64,000 nucleotides of DNA from Lyngbya sp. HA4199-MV5 (GTDB taxonomy: Bacteria > Cyanobacteriota > Cyanobacteriia > Leptolyngbyales > Leptolyngbyaceae): positions 1-64,000 of the forward strand of contig JAHHHL010000015.1 in the NCBI GenBank assembly GCA_019359375.1. The letters run 5' to 3'. This document shows positions 17,415 to 27,148 of the stretch, piece by piece. Position 1 is the first letter of the stretch; each line of letters opens with the position of its first letter. The notes under the pieces were generated by a model. The model was not told where the DNA came from and did not search any database. It saw only the letters and a program-made list of their open reading frames with translations. A program made the position numbers and the translations under genes.

Positions 17415-17996
17415 ATGGAACCGCACACGCTACGACTGGGGCGATACTTGTCTTTGGCGGATTTTTGCACCTGTACGCAGACTTACCGGAAGTATGTGGA
17501 CAAGGTTGACCCGTATCCTCAAAACCTAGGGGAGACGCTTCCAGCGTTGGAGGCTCTGTGTCAGTACATCGTTGACCCAGTGATTGATCACTTTGGCAGG
17601 GAGCGGTTCCAGTTGACCTACGGGTTTTGCTCAAAAGATTTGAAGCGGCTCTTGAGCCAGAAAGATCCGGAGGCGGGGATCAAAAACGGGCGGGTTGATC
17701 CGAGTCGAGACCAGCATATGGCGCATGAGGTGAATCGGAATGGGAAGTATTACTGCGATCGCCTCGGTGCTGCCTGCGACTTCCGGGTTGTGGGTTTACT
17801 AAGCGATCGCCTCATAGAGTGGATTCTAGAACAGCGATTGCCGTTTGATTCGCTGTACTACTATGGGAGCGATCGACCTATCCATATCAGCTACGCTCCT
17901 CAGCAAAGGCAGAATATATGGAAGTTTACAGACGGAGGAGTGCCTACGAGAAAAGGTATTGAGAAATGGATAGAGTCAGCGAAGCGGTTGAACTGA
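17415..17996 (+). CDS. peptidase M15-like protein, probably frameshifted at the N terminus
   Basis: The 193-residue frame resembles zinc D-Ala-D-Ala carboxypeptidases of family M15. Candidate zinc ligands are His in 'DQHMAHEVN', Asp in 'GAACDFRVVG' and His in 'PIHISYAP'. 'LTYGFCSKDLKR' and 'SLADFCTCTQTYRKY' look like family sequence. The frame before it, at about 17350-17440, encodes 'GVNQNPSWNRTRYDWG', which should continue into RYLSLADFC but is shifted by one base. The complete protein therefore seems to have been split near 17440, and the ATG at 17415 may not be the real start. The M15 fold assignment is moderate. Confidence 0.55.
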   Translation: MEPHTLRLGRYLSLADFCTCTQTYRKYVDKVDPYPQNLGETLPALEALCQYIVDPVIDHFGRERFQLTYGFCSKDLKRLLSQKDPEAGIKNGRVDPSRDQHMAHEVNRNGKYYCDRLGAACDFRVVGLLSDRLIEWILEQRLPFDSLYYYGSDRPIHISYAPQQRQNIWKFTDGGVPTRKGIEKWIESAKRLN

Positions 17997-18000
17997 ATTT

Positions 18001-21000
18001 CTAATGTTCGATCGCTCCTAGCGCCTTAAGCGTAGCTTTCTCTGCTTCAGTCAAACCTTTGACTCCGCTAATATTCATGCCTTCGTAGAGTCTTTCCTTT
18101 CTAAATGTTTTGATGCATTCACCCGTCTGAATATTCCATAATTTTGATGTTTCATCTCCACTAGCAGTAGCAACAGTTTCGCCGTTGGGATGGAAAGCAA
18201 CTGAGCGGAGCCAAGAAGTATGTCCTTGCAAGACTTTGATGCACTCACCTGTTTGGACATTCCAAAGCCTTGCCGTTGAGTCATCACTACCACTAAGCAG
18301 TAACTCTCCTGATGGACTAAAGGCAGTTGAGACTACTGGCTTGCTGTGCCCTTCGTAAGTTCTGATGCATTCCCCGGTATGAACATCCCACAAAGATAGC
18401 AGTCCATCATTGCCTCCAACAGCAATAACTTCATTAGAGAAGCTGAAAGCGACTGAGCGAATTCGACTACCATTGTTCAGTATTTTAAGACATTGCCCTG
18501 TGTGAGTATCCCAAAGTCTTACAAAGGTGTCGCTACTACCACTAGCAAGAATTGTTCCAGTACGATTGAAGGCAATCGATCGTACAGAATTGCTATGCCC
18601 TTGCAAGATCTTGCATTCGCTTGTATCCATGTTCCAAAGTTTTATTGTCTTATCTCCGGCAGCAGTGGCGAAAATGGGAGCAGAAGGCATAAAAGCAATG
18701 GAGTATATCCAATCTGTGTGCCCTTCGTATGTTCTTAAGCATCTACCACCAAAACTGTCCCACAATTTTATGATTCCTTCTGCGTCGGCAGTGGCTAGCA
18801 ATTCGCCAGAAGCATTGAAGGCAATCGATATTATCCAATTACTGTGCCCTTGAAGGACTTTGATACATTCTCCAGTTTGAATATCCCACAACAACGCTGC
18901 TTCATCACTTCCACTAGCAAGGATTTCATGGACTGGATTGAAGGCAATTGCGTTAATCCAGTCCATATATCCTTGAATCGTCCTTCTACAATCACCCGTT
19001 TGGATATCCCAAATCTTGACTGTTTTGTCAAAACTGCCACTAACTAGTTCCTCACCAGAGGAGCTAAAAGCAACGTCACTCACCAAATTACTGTGTCCTC
19101 GCAAAATCTTTAGGGGCACACCTGTAGCGGCATCCCAAAGTCTTACGGCTGAATCGATGCCGCAGCTAGCGAGAACCCTACCCATCGGGCTGAAGGCAAC
19201 AGAAAAAACATTGCCATCGTAGTTAGACAGAACCTTTGTGCACTCCCCCGTGCTAATATTCCAAAGCCTAATTGATCTATCATCGCTACCGCTAGCAAGA
19301 ATTTGTCCATCAGGAGCGAAAGTAATTGAGGTTATGGCTTCGTCATGCCCCCGTAAAATTCTCAAACATTCACCCGTTTTAAAATTCCAAAGTCTTACCG
19401 TTGTATCACTACTACCACTTACCAATATCTCATCATCTGGAGAAAACGCTACTGCTTGAACTCCAAGTGTATGTCCTTGCAGTGTTCTAATGCATTTACC
19501 AGTTTGAACGTTCCACAATTGCACCAATCCATTACTACTACCACTAGCTAAAATTTGACCATCAGCGTTAAAAGCAGTTTCACGTACTGCATCCGATTGT
19601 TCTTGTAAAACCTTCAAACACTTGCCTGTCGCTATATTCCAGAGTCTTATGGTTTGGTCATAGCTGCTACTAGCGAGAATTTTCCCATCAGGACTAAAAG
19701 TGGTTGAGAGAATTCCACTAGCATGTTCTTTGTAAATTGCAATTTCTCGACCACTATCCATGTCCCAAAGATGAACTAAACCATCACCATCACCCCCTGC
19801 TATCAGCCTACTGCTTGGAGCAACAGCGATTGTAAAAACCGCACCGAGAATGTTTGCAAAAAGGCAATGGGTCAAATTTGCTTCGGCAAAGTTAACATGA
19901 CGTAAACTAGCATTTGCAAAGTCTGCACCGAGAATGACACTACCAGAAAGATTCTTGTTTGTAAGTGCAGCTCGGTCTATTCTTGTTAGAAGTGTTGCTG
20001 TATTCCCACCAACGAAACCAACTGTCTCCTCAGTTCTGTCACGAGTTGCTTCAAGCACCCCTATCAGAGGGTGCTTAAAATTTTCTGAAAATGGTAGCAA
20101 TGTTGGCATTAGCAAATCCAAAATAGCTTTCGTTAAGGGTGCTTGTCCTACTGTCAAGCAGAGCTTTTCCATTGGCTGACTTGTAAAAGTCTTAAGTGGT
20201 GCGATCGCCACACTCTTCCCTGTCATATCTAACGTTCGCTGAAAGTAAGCAGACCAAGTGTAATCCTGTGGTGCTGCACTTGAATCTAAACAGGACTGCA
20301 TCTGTGCTAGTTCTAGAAAATCAGGAGCTAAAGCGCCCAACTCAGCCGCAAACTTGTAGGCAACAAAAAACTCTAGGAGCGATCGATGGGCGGGCATATA
20401 ATCGCCATCGGCATTGCGAATCAGCATCGTCTGCCCCATCATGTCGTAGTGCCAGTGATCCAGATCTTTCTCCTCTTGAACTACTGAACCAAACAAGCGA
20501 CGAATACGATCGGGAAACTCCCGGTAGTTGAGGCTCATGCGATCGCTACTCAACATCTCCCACGACAACTCACACAAGAAATAGAGCTTCTCTGCTAATG
20601 AGGTAAACGTGCGCTCCTCCTTGATGTCGCGCTCCATCTTGCGCCGCACGGCATAGAGATAAACCCGTGACATATCCACAGGTTTGCCCGCTTCAATATC
20701 TGGCAATGCCTCCAGGATTAACTCTGTCATCACCGGACGACGCGCCAAATCCAAAAGCTGCGGGTTGCTCATCACCTGTTCTACGGTGGCAACCTCTGCT
20801 TGCTGAGACATCACCTGCCGAATTTGCTCATCGTTGAACTTCTCCAGTTCCAGCACCTCAAACTGGGGCATTTCTCCAGTCAAGCTGGCAGTCGAGGCTT
20901 GCAATTGGGCATTGAGCAGTGCCCGTCCTTCCTTGGCTTCTGGGAAATGTTCGGTGCGGCACGTCAGGATTACCTTTGCCCCTGGCACCACCACCTTTGC

Positions 21001-22482
21001 CAATTCCCAGAAATTGTTGATCATCTCCTGGCGATCGACTCGTGCTGCCATCTCATCAAAGCCATCGAAAATCAGCAGCAGTTTGCCCATCCGATTGAGT
21101 TGCTCAAACGCAGAATAGGTGAGCGATCGCACCTCATGCTTGCGGAAGAAGAACTCGGAAAACAGCGATTCCACGCTGACGGCTTTGGCATAGTCACGCA
21201 GGGGAATCACCAGCGGCAAACGCGGACGTTCCACACCGCGCTGTTGTGCCTCCCGATAGCGTTTCAGGGCTTGACTGGCATAGTGCAACGCAAACCAGGT
21301 TTTGCCCGTACCAAATTCTCCCAGCACTGAGATGTGTTCTTTCGCTGGGTCATCCAGCCACAGGTCAATGTAGCCATCAATCCAGCCATCGAGATCGTCG
21401 TAGCGGCTCACCCCTAGACGCTGCTTCGTGTCCGGATCAATCTCCTCTTTCGTGCAAGCCAGCGGCACGTATTTCTGGTCAATGCCCCGTCGCCCAATTT
21501 CAGCTTCTAGCCAGTCCAGGTAGCCACCAAAGTCTGCATCCTGATCCAGCAGTTCATCAAAGGTATAGCAGCCGAGGTCGTGATTCTCCTCCTGCTCCAC
21601 AACCTCCCGTGCGGCTCGACTGATGCGCCGCGCCGTCACTAGCCAGCCCTCGTCCGCTCGTTGCGTTTCAACTGACTGCCGTAGTGCCTTAATATCACTC
21701 AGACCGACCTCACCGTCAATCCCGCGTACCAGGATGCGATCGTACCGTCCACGCCGTACCGGGATGTCGATGATCCACTCAAAATAATCGTCCTGCCACA
21801 CCTCGTAGGACTCAAAGCGGTAGCCCAACGTCTCAAACCAACCTTTCATCTGTTGGGCAAGGGCAAAGGCTCGGCACTGACGTTCTTGCAACTGGTGTTC
21901 TTGCGCTAAGGCGGGAGTGGCGATCGCTCCAGGTAGCATGGGATAGCCCTGAGCCGCCAACCGTGCCATCTCAGTCCGCATGGCTTCCAACGTGGGCAAC
22001 CGATGCAGACGCTCTTGCATACTGCCAATCTGTCGATGCAGAGACTCCAAGCGTTGGTTTGACAGGACTTCAGCCGGAGTGCGAGTGCGTTTGGCAACTT
22101 CGATGAACACCGCTGCAAACTGATAAAACTCTTGCCGTGCATCAATCCCTAACGCCTGGATCTGGTCTCCCAGACTATGCCCAGCAAGAAAGGTCTCGCC
22201 TTCTTGGAGCAACAAGCTCGGATGATTCTGATCCAGCGCTTTGCGGAAAAGGGCTTGAATTTCTGCTTGTCGGAACATCTCCAACACGGGCTTGGGCTTG
22301 CCGATCCCGTATTCCACCAGGGTGTACTGATAAACTGCCGTAAAGTCAGCAGACGGATGGTCTGGGTCCAGGTGCAGTTGCTTGAGCAGTTTAATGACAA
22401 GCTCACTGCGCTGGAGCTTACTTTGCACCATTGGACTCGCGAAACCGACAATCAGGTCAATCAGTTTAGCCAACTCAAGCAC
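18001..22482 (-). CDS. NACHT ATPase with 14 WD40 repeats, NLR-like defence protein
   Basis: A 1493-residue protein built like a bacterial NLR. Residues about 225-330 resemble a restriction-endonuclease-like fold (YDRILVRG, DGEVGLSDIKAL, ADEGWLVTARRIS). The NACHT/STAND module follows, with Walker A GEFGTGKT at about 386-393 and Walker B LLLIFDGFDE at about 463-472. A helical part leads to a short pentapeptide stretch (about 840-880) and then to 14 WD40 repeats, counted by their LWD/LWN endings, enough for two seven-bladed propellers. Many NACHT proteins of this layout act in antiphage defence, with the C-terminal repeats sensing and the N-terminal domain executing. The nuclease call for the N terminus is tentative. 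Confidence 0.88.
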   Translation of the reverse strand: MLELAKLIDLIVGFASPMVQSKLQRSELVIKLLKQLHLDPDHPSADFTAVYQYTLVEYGIGKPKPVLEMFRQAEIQALFRKALDQNHPSLLLQEGETFLAGHSLGDQIQALGIDARQEFYQFAAVFIEVAKRTRTPAEVLSNQRLESLHRQIGSMQERLHRLPTLEAMRTEMARLAAQGYPMLPGAIATPALAQEHQLQERQCRAFALAQQMKGWFETLGYRFESYEVWQDDYFEWIIDIPVRRGRYDRILVRGIDGEVGLSDIKALRQSVETQRADEGWLVTARRISRAAREVVEQEENHDLGCYTFDELLDQDADFGGYLDWLEAEIGRRGIDQKYVPLACTKEEIDPDTKQRLGVSRYDDLDGWIDGYIDLWLDDPAKEHISVLGEFGTGKTWFALHYASQALKRYREAQQRGVERPRLPLVIPLRDYAKAVSVESLFSEFFFRKHEVRSLTYSAFEQLNRMGKLLLIFDGFDEMAARVDRQEMINNFWELAKVVVPGAKVILTCRTEHFPEAKEGRALLNAQLQASTASLTGEMPQFEVLELEKFNDEQIRQVMSQQAEVATVEQVMSNPQLLDLARRPVMTELILEALPDIEAGKPVDMSRVYLYAVRRKMERDIKEERTFTSLAEKLYFLCELSWEMLSSDRMSLNYREFPDRIRRLFGSVVQEEKDLDHWHYDMMGQTMLIRNADGDYMPAHRSLLEFFVAYKFAAELGALAPDFLELAQMQSCLDSSAAPQDYTWSAYFQRTLDMTGKSVAIAPLKTFTSQPMEKLCLTVGQAPLTKAILDLLMPTLLPFSENFKHPLIGVLEATRDRTEETVGFVGGNTATLLTRIDRAALTNKNLSGSVILGADFANASLRHVNFAEANLTHCLFANILGAVFTIAVAPSSRLIAGGDGDGLVHLWDMDSGREIAIYKEHASGILSTTFSPDGKILASSSYDQTIRLWNIATGKCLKVLQEQSDAVRETAFNADGQILASGSSNGLVQLWNVQTGKCIRTLQGHTLGVQAVAFSPDDEILVSGSSDTTVRLWNFKTGECLRILRGHDEAITSITFAPDGQILASGSDDRSIRLWNISTGECTKVLSNYDGNVFSVAFSPMGRVLASCGIDSAVRLWDAATGVPLKILRGHSNLVSDVAFSSSGEELVSGSFDKTVKIWDIQTGDCRRTIQGYMDWINAIAFNPVHEILASGSDEAALLWDIQTGECIKVLQGHSNWIISIAFNASGELLATADAEGIIKLWDSFGGRCLRTYEGHTDWIYSIAFMPSAPIFATAAGDKTIKLWNMDTSECKILQGHSNSVRSIAFNRTGTILASGSSDTFVRLWDTHTGQCLKILNNGSRIRSVAFSFSNEVIAVGGNDGLLSLWDVHTGECIRTYEGHSKPVVSTAFSPSGELLLSGSDDSTARLWNVQTGECIKVLQGHTSWLRSVAFHPNGETVATASGDETSKLWNIQTGECIKTFRKERLYEGMNISGVKGLTEAEKATLKALGAIEH

Positions 22483-22576
22483 AGGCTTTCTCCTACCGTT
22501 AATCCGATCGACTGAGCACTTAATCGCTATTATCCAGACACTTCAGAGTAGATGGTCAAATTACCAGATTTGCGTT

Positions 22577-23089
22577 TCAATCCCACCAGTAGGAAATGAT
22601 GACCGCATCACGATCGTTCTCAAATGACTCACCCCACAGCGCTTCTTTTAGACGCATGGCTACGTAGTCTCGAAACTTCCAATCTGCTGCTTCGCTAGTG
22701 CCATCACAGACATCCACCACATCAGCACGCCACTTCTTCCCAAGATCCATCAACTGAGCCACAATCATGTCCTGATTTTCAGCCAAAACATAGAGTGTAT
22801 CGGCTGGGTAGGGAATGAAATGCATGACGCTGGTTTCTGGCATGGGGCGATAGTTTGCCATTGCCAGCAGCGTGTCTAACACCCCATTAAAGCTCAAGCC
22901 ATGCTTATCAGGCGCATAGATGGGCTTTGAGAAGAGGAAGCTTTGCCATAGATCAGGATGATGGGCAAGATCTGTAATCACCTCCTGCCCATCAAACTCA
23001 TTGAACCGACGCTGCCAAACGAGAGCCGCAAAAAGCTCTTGAGGCGAATGGGACTGAGCAATTTGTTCAATTTTGCCTAGATCAAGCAT
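22577..23089 (-). CDS. hypothetical protein downstream of the phosphorothioation-linked methyltransferase
   Basis: A 170-residue protein that I do not recognise. It starts inside the last codons of the methyltransferase gene (eight-base overlap, 23082-23089), so the two are translationally coupled and probably work together. The sequence is acidic, with 'WRADVVDVCDGTSEAADWKFRDYVAMRL' near the end and no metal-binding or membrane motif. Confidence 0.65.
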   Translation of the reverse strand: MLDLGKIEQIAQSHSPQELFAALVWQRRFNEFDGQEVITDLAHHPDLWQSFLFSKPIYAPDKHGLSFNGVLDTLLAMANYRPMPETSVMHFIPYPADTLYVLAENQDMIVAQLMDLGKKWRADVVDVCDGTSEAADWKFRDYVAMRLKEALWGESFENDRDAVIISYWWD

Positions 23090-25244
23090 CTTTATTCCTC
23101 ACCTTGTTCGTCCTATCTGCTTTGCCCGAATCGCCGTTCGCGCAGCGCATCCTTCGGGAGGCTCGCACCAGTTTCATCTTGTATGGGTCAGCATCCTTCT
23201 GCCACACCACTCGATACCCCTTCAATTCTGCACAGTGGTCTTCCAGGCACTTTTGCCAACCTCGCCTATGACTGATCTGCTCCCAATCTCCCAACAAGCC
23301 CCAATCCGCCTCTTGCCGACTCAGTTTGGCAAACTTCTCATAGAGAGGATAGTCTGCCATCACCAGCAAATCTTTCTGGTGCAGCACGGGTGGATTGTCT
23401 TCTGGGTCATAGTCGCGGTAGCTAACGTGCAAATCTCGTAGGTCAACTCGCATACTCGTGTAGAGGGCAGGGTGAGGTTCAGCATCGAACTCTGGGTAAA
23501 CCAGGTAAGAGATTTTGGGTTTGCGGCAATGGAACTTGATCACGTTTGCCTCTTCAGGACGACCGATCGTGCGAGAGGCACACCCTTCGTAGAGTCGCAG
23601 CAAGGGATCAAGGGCATCGATCGCCGACACATGCACCCAAAGCGAATGGGGCAGCTTCTTGCCAACGGCGCTAGTTTGGCAGCGAGTGCTCATAATCTCT
23701 AGATTGCCGAGACTCAATAGCATTAGATCGGCGGCGGTGCAGGCTTGCTGATAGCCACTAAAGAGGGCTTTGATGTCGTTCTGCACGATTGAGTTAAACT
23801 CTCGCAGTTTAGGGCGACGGCTGAAATGGCTAAGGGCAAGGTAGACCAACAAATCTTGGCGGCGTTTGTCGGCGATCGCATCCCACTCTTGAACATTGGT
23901 CGCCTGCAACACGACCTGAAAGGCTTTGCGAAGCGTCCCAAATTCTGTCTGAAGTGAAGCGAAGTCTTGTGTTTCCTCAGCGGTAGGTAAGCGTCCGCGA
24001 TCGCTGACAAACGCCATGAGTGGAGCCAACAGTTCCTTATACTCCTCAAAGCGTCGGACGCTAGCTTTAACTCTGGGTGTAGTGGTGCGCGATCGAAACC
24101 GGGAAGCCCGAAAGCTCTGTGCCTGTGTCTCATCCCGAAACACAAAATAAATACCCAATGCCACCGGAATCGCATCGACTGCTAAAACCTGATCAATGTA
24201 AACCTTTAGTTCTTCCTGCTCATAGTTTTTCTGAAACGTATTGCGGCGCGTAATCACGCCATCGCCATAGATGACCGTGCCGCGAATGCGATCCTCAATC
24301 AGAACCTGTGCCGCGACAATGAGCACTCTCCGGGTCAGCGCCCAGGCATTGACCAATGCCTCGCGTCGTTCTACTGGGTCTTCGATCACATTGATGACAT
24401 AGCCCAGATTGACCACATCGGCAGCAACATGAGGGGTATCAGGCTGATAGTGTGGGTCCCAACCAGAACCGTCAAACCCCTGTTCAGCCATGCGTTGAAC
24501 ATCACCGCCATGCCCACAGCCATAGTCAAAGAACGTGGTGCCTGCTGTGAACAGTCCTGCTTCTAGTGCCGATCGGACAGGTTTAGAAAGCGCGGTCCGC
24601 ACCAGAGCCGCTTTGTGGCGATCGATCTTGGGTGGAGTGCGATTCGATGAAGCCCTCACCGGACAAGCCAGCCAATGACCATGCAGTTCAATTTGGTGGG
24701 CTGCTAGGCGCTGCTGCCAGCTAAAACGGGTGCCAATCTCACGCGAGTTAGTCAGGAGACCCAGACGATCCTGCTGACGTGTCAGTTCGGCAAATTCGCT
24801 GTAGTGGGGATGGCTGGGCGCAATAAAGGTCTCTTTGCGATGGAGTATGGGTGGATTGTCAGTGTCCCGATAGTCGCGCCTGCTAACCTGTCCTGTACTC
24901 AGGTCTACTTGAATACTTTGCTCAAGCACGGGATGAGGGTCAATCTCAAAGTTCGGGTAGAACAAGTAAGAGAGCTTAGGCTGAGCCGTGCTGAATTTAA
25001 TCAGCGTTGGTGTCATCGGGTTTGGAAGATAGCGGCGAGCCGCTTGCTCATAGGTTTGCAGCGTTGGATCAAGGCTTGGCAGGGCAGAAATGTGCACATA
25101 AAAGGCACCCAAGAGCCGCTTACCGATCGGACTCTGATCGCAACACGCTACCATTTCAGCGAATTGCTGCTTGATCGTTTCGGCAGCGCACGTTGCCAGT
25201 TCGACACGTTCCATCATGCTTACCCAGCCGCTTAAAACCAGCAT
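23082..25244 (-). CDS. DNA phosphorothioation-associated putative methyltransferase with duplicated domain
   Basis: A 720-residue protein matching the methyltransferase family that accompanies dnd loci. The central part has a SAM-binding motif FFDYGCGHGGDVQRMAEQGF near residue 230 and VVNLGYVINVIEDPVERRE after it. About 160 residues at the N terminus (IGKRLLGAFYVHISAL to RDYRDTDNPPILHRKE) are repeated at the C terminus (VGKKLPHSLWVHVSAI to RDYDPEDNPPVLHQKD). The last 25 codons contain an arginine-rich stretch encoded by a GC-rich cyanobacterial dispersed repeat. Its target in DNA modification is not known. The start at MLVLSGWV may be two to ten codons early; MMERVE is an alternative. Confidence 0.8.
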   Translation of the reverse strand: MLVLSGWVSMMERVELATCAAETIKQQFAEMVACCDQSPIGKRLLGAFYVHISALPSLDPTLQTYEQAARRYLPNPMTPTLIKFSTAQPKLSYLFYPNFEIDPHPVLEQSIQVDLSTGQVSRRDYRDTDNPPILHRKETFIAPSHPHYSEFAELTRQQDRLGLLTNSREIGTRFSWQQRLAAHQIELHGHWLACPVRASSNRTPPKIDRHKAALVRTALSKPVRSALEAGLFTAGTTFFDYGCGHGGDVQRMAEQGFDGSGWDPHYQPDTPHVAADVVNLGYVINVIEDPVERREALVNAWALTRRVLIVAAQVLIEDRIRGTVIYGDGVITRRNTFQKNYEQEELKVYIDQVLAVDAIPVALGIYFVFRDETQAQSFRASRFRSRTTTPRVKASVRRFEEYKELLAPLMAFVSDRGRLPTAEETQDFASLQTEFGTLRKAFQVVLQATNVQEWDAIADKRRQDLLVYLALSHFSRRPKLREFNSIVQNDIKALFSGYQQACTAADLMLLSLGNLEIMSTRCQTSAVGKKLPHSLWVHVSAIDALDPLLRLYEGCASRTIGRPEEANVIKFHCRKPKISYLVYPEFDAEPHPALYTSMRVDLRDLHVSYRDYDPEDNPPVLHQKDLLVMADYPLYEKFAKLSRQEADWGLLGDWEQISHRRGWQKCLEDHCAELKGYRVVWQKDADPYKMKLVRASRRMRCANGDSGKADRTNKVRNKDA

Positions 25245-25300
25245 AGGGCATTAGCCTGAACAAGGCAGAGAGAAAGCGTTTCAGTATGTTTATACTAGAG

Positions 25301-25321
25301 CCAGGTGTCAAGCTTACCTGG
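25301..25321. promoter_or_regulatory. inverted repeat in the divergent methyltransferase/PAPS-reductase region
   Basis: CCAGGT and ACCTGG are separated by nine bases in the space between the two divergent genes, just after a TATACT sequence (25291-25296) that could be a -10 box reading rightward. It may be a binding site controlling both genes. Support is from position and symmetry only. Confidence 0.3.
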
Positions 25322-25422
25322 TGTACAACCAGCCACCACCACTCTCCTAGCCGCTAAACCTGGTGTGAGATTCAAGATCTCTGCTATGGTTAGGAGCCAC
25401 TGGGAAGATAAGAGCGCCAGCG

Positions 25423-26661
25423 ATGAGAACTCTGAGTTTGTTTGAAGAGGAGCGCCTGACGCTGCCGAAAAGCATTGAGCTATCGGTCGAATCGTTGCGT
25501 CACTATGGTGCCTTCTACAAGCATTGGGCGATCGCGTTCTCCGGTGGTAAAGACTCAGCCGCAACCGTTACGCTCGTCGCTCATCTGCTTGAAACAGAGC
25601 AGATTCCTAAACCTGAGAGCCTGACGATTCTTTATGCTGACACTCGCCAGGAATTGCCGCCACTACACACGAGTGCGCTTAATATTTTGGCTGCCTTGCG
25701 TGATCGCCTCCAACCCCTCTTCAACGAAGGCTGTTTGGAAACTCGCGTTGTGCTGCCCGACCTTGATCATCGTTATTTTGTCTACATTCTGGGTCGAGGC
25801 GTGCCGCCGCCCTCAAACACCTTTCGCTGGTGTACGCCTAAGCTGAAGGTGATGAGCATGGAGCGAGAACTGGAAGCATTACGCCAGGAGCGAGGCGAAA
25901 AATTTCTGATGCTGACAGGTGTGCGGATTGGGGAAAGTGCTGCTCGCGATCAGCGCATTGCAGTTAGCTGCACGAAAGACGGTGGCGAATGTGGGCAGGG
26001 CTGGTTTCAAAATTCGTCTTCAGGCGCGATCGCGGATAAACTGGCTCCGATCGTTCATTGGCGAGTCTGTCATGTTTGGGACTGGTTGCTTCAGGCAGAC
26101 CTAGAGCTTGGGTTCCCGACGTTAGAGATCGCGAAAGTTTACGGGCAGGATGTCAGTGATGGGGAAGAACCGATCAATGCCAGAACGGGTTGCATTGGCT
26201 GTCCCCTTGTACAGAGAGATGCGGCGCTTGATCGCGTCATTGCTCAACCAGAGTGGGCGTACCTGAAACCCTTGGCAAAACTACGACCGTTATACTGGGA
26301 AATTAAGAAGCCGCAGTATCGCCATCGTAAGCATGGCGAGGTCAATAAAGATGGTTCGCTGGCAGCCAAACAGAACCGTTTGGGACCACTTAAGATGGAT
26401 GCTCGTCGCTGGATGCTGAAGCAGGTTTTAGGCATTCAGGCAGAGGTGAATGATACAGCAAGATCGCTCGGCAAGCCAGAACTTAGCCTCATCAACGATG
26501 AAGAACTGGCGCGGATTGAAGAACTGATCGCGGCAAACACTTATCCTGAGCGCTGGGATGGGACAGAACACCGAGGCGATGAATGGCTGCCAGAAATTTT
26601 GCCAGATGGTAGTATTCAGAACCTACTGTTTGATGATTCTGAGTTCGATCGCGTTGACTAA
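25423..26661 (+). CDS. PAPS reductase-like (DndC-related) protein
   Basis: A 412-residue protein of the phosphoadenosine-phosphosulfate reductase/ATP-pyrophosphatase superfamily. The PP-loop is FSGGKDSAATVTL near residues 40-52. 'LYADTRQELPP', 'FRWCTPKLKV' and 'LTGVRIGESAARDQR' follow the DndC pattern, and a cysteine pair GCIGCP lies near residue 260. It is distinct from the dndC gene at 31.2 kb and divergent from the phosphorothioation-linked methyltransferase. It may bring a second sulfur- or nucleotide-activating activity to DNA modification. That role is inferred from context. Confidence 0.82.
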   Translation: MRTLSLFEEERLTLPKSIELSVESLRHYGAFYKHWAIAFSGGKDSAATVTLVAHLLETEQIPKPESLTILYADTRQELPPLHTSALNILAALRDRLQPLFNEGCLETRVVLPDLDHRYFVYILGRGVPPPSNTFRWCTPKLKVMSMERELEALRQERGEKFLMLTGVRIGESAARDQRIAVSCTKDGGECGQGWFQNSSSGAIADKLAPIVHWRVCHVWDWLLQADLELGFPTLEIAKVYGQDVSDGEEPINARTGCIGCPLVQRDAALDRVIAQPEWAYLKPLAKLRPLYWEIKKPQYRHRKHGEVNKDGSLAAKQNRLGPLKMDARRWMLKQVLGIQAEVNDTARSLGKPELSLINDEELARIEELIAANTYPERWDGTEHRGDEWLPEILPDGSIQNLLFDDSEFDRVD

Positions 26662-26667
26662 GTTTCT

Positions 26668-27148
26668 ATGCCCCGTCTTTACTTGGATGTTTGCTGCTTC
26701 AACCGCCCGTTTGACGACCAAACACAGGCACGGATTCGGGTAGAAGCTGAAGCTGTCCTGTCAATTTTGGAGCGCTGCGAGACTGGTGTCTGGGAACTGA
26801 TCATCAGTGAGATAGTTGAAACGGAAGTGGCTCAAATTGCTGATCAGGAGCGGCGGCAAAGGATTGAGGAGCCTTCCTGACAGCACGATCGCACATTAGG
26901 GTCAATGACACGGTTGAGAGTCGAGGCGAAGAACTGTAAAACTTGGGTTTCCAAGGCTTTGCTGCTCTCCATCTTGCCTGTGCTGAAATTGCTTAAGCAG
27001 ATGCTTTTTTATCAACAGATGATCGATTATTAAGGAGAGCAGCTCGGTATTGCCACACCCTTACCGTATCTGTGGATAATCTCGCTATCTGGCTGATTGC
27101 AACACTTCAAGCAGGAGACTCGGACAATGACCCCAATGGAGCTTAGAC
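26668..27148 (+). pseudogene. PIN-domain toxin, broken
   Basis: The first 70 codons (26668-26880) read as the start of a PIN ribonuclease: [14 protein letters not shown] with the first acidic residue, then '[10 protein letters not shown]'. They end in a stop. The rest is found downstream in other frames: GFQGFAALHLACAEIA, a stop, then ADAFLSTDDRLLRRA with the late acidic residues, ending near 27148. At least one frameshift and one nonsense codon separate the parts, so no active toxin is expected. A broken antitoxin-like gene overlaps its end. Confidence 0.75.

Noticed and set aside
17231..17509. 92-codon frame before the M15-like gene
   Set aside because: The better protein match lies in another frame; this frame looks like a shadow of the disrupted gene.
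23472..25235. Several plus-strand frames inside the methyltransferase gene
   Set aside because: All lie within the clear minus-strand gene and carry no domain features.
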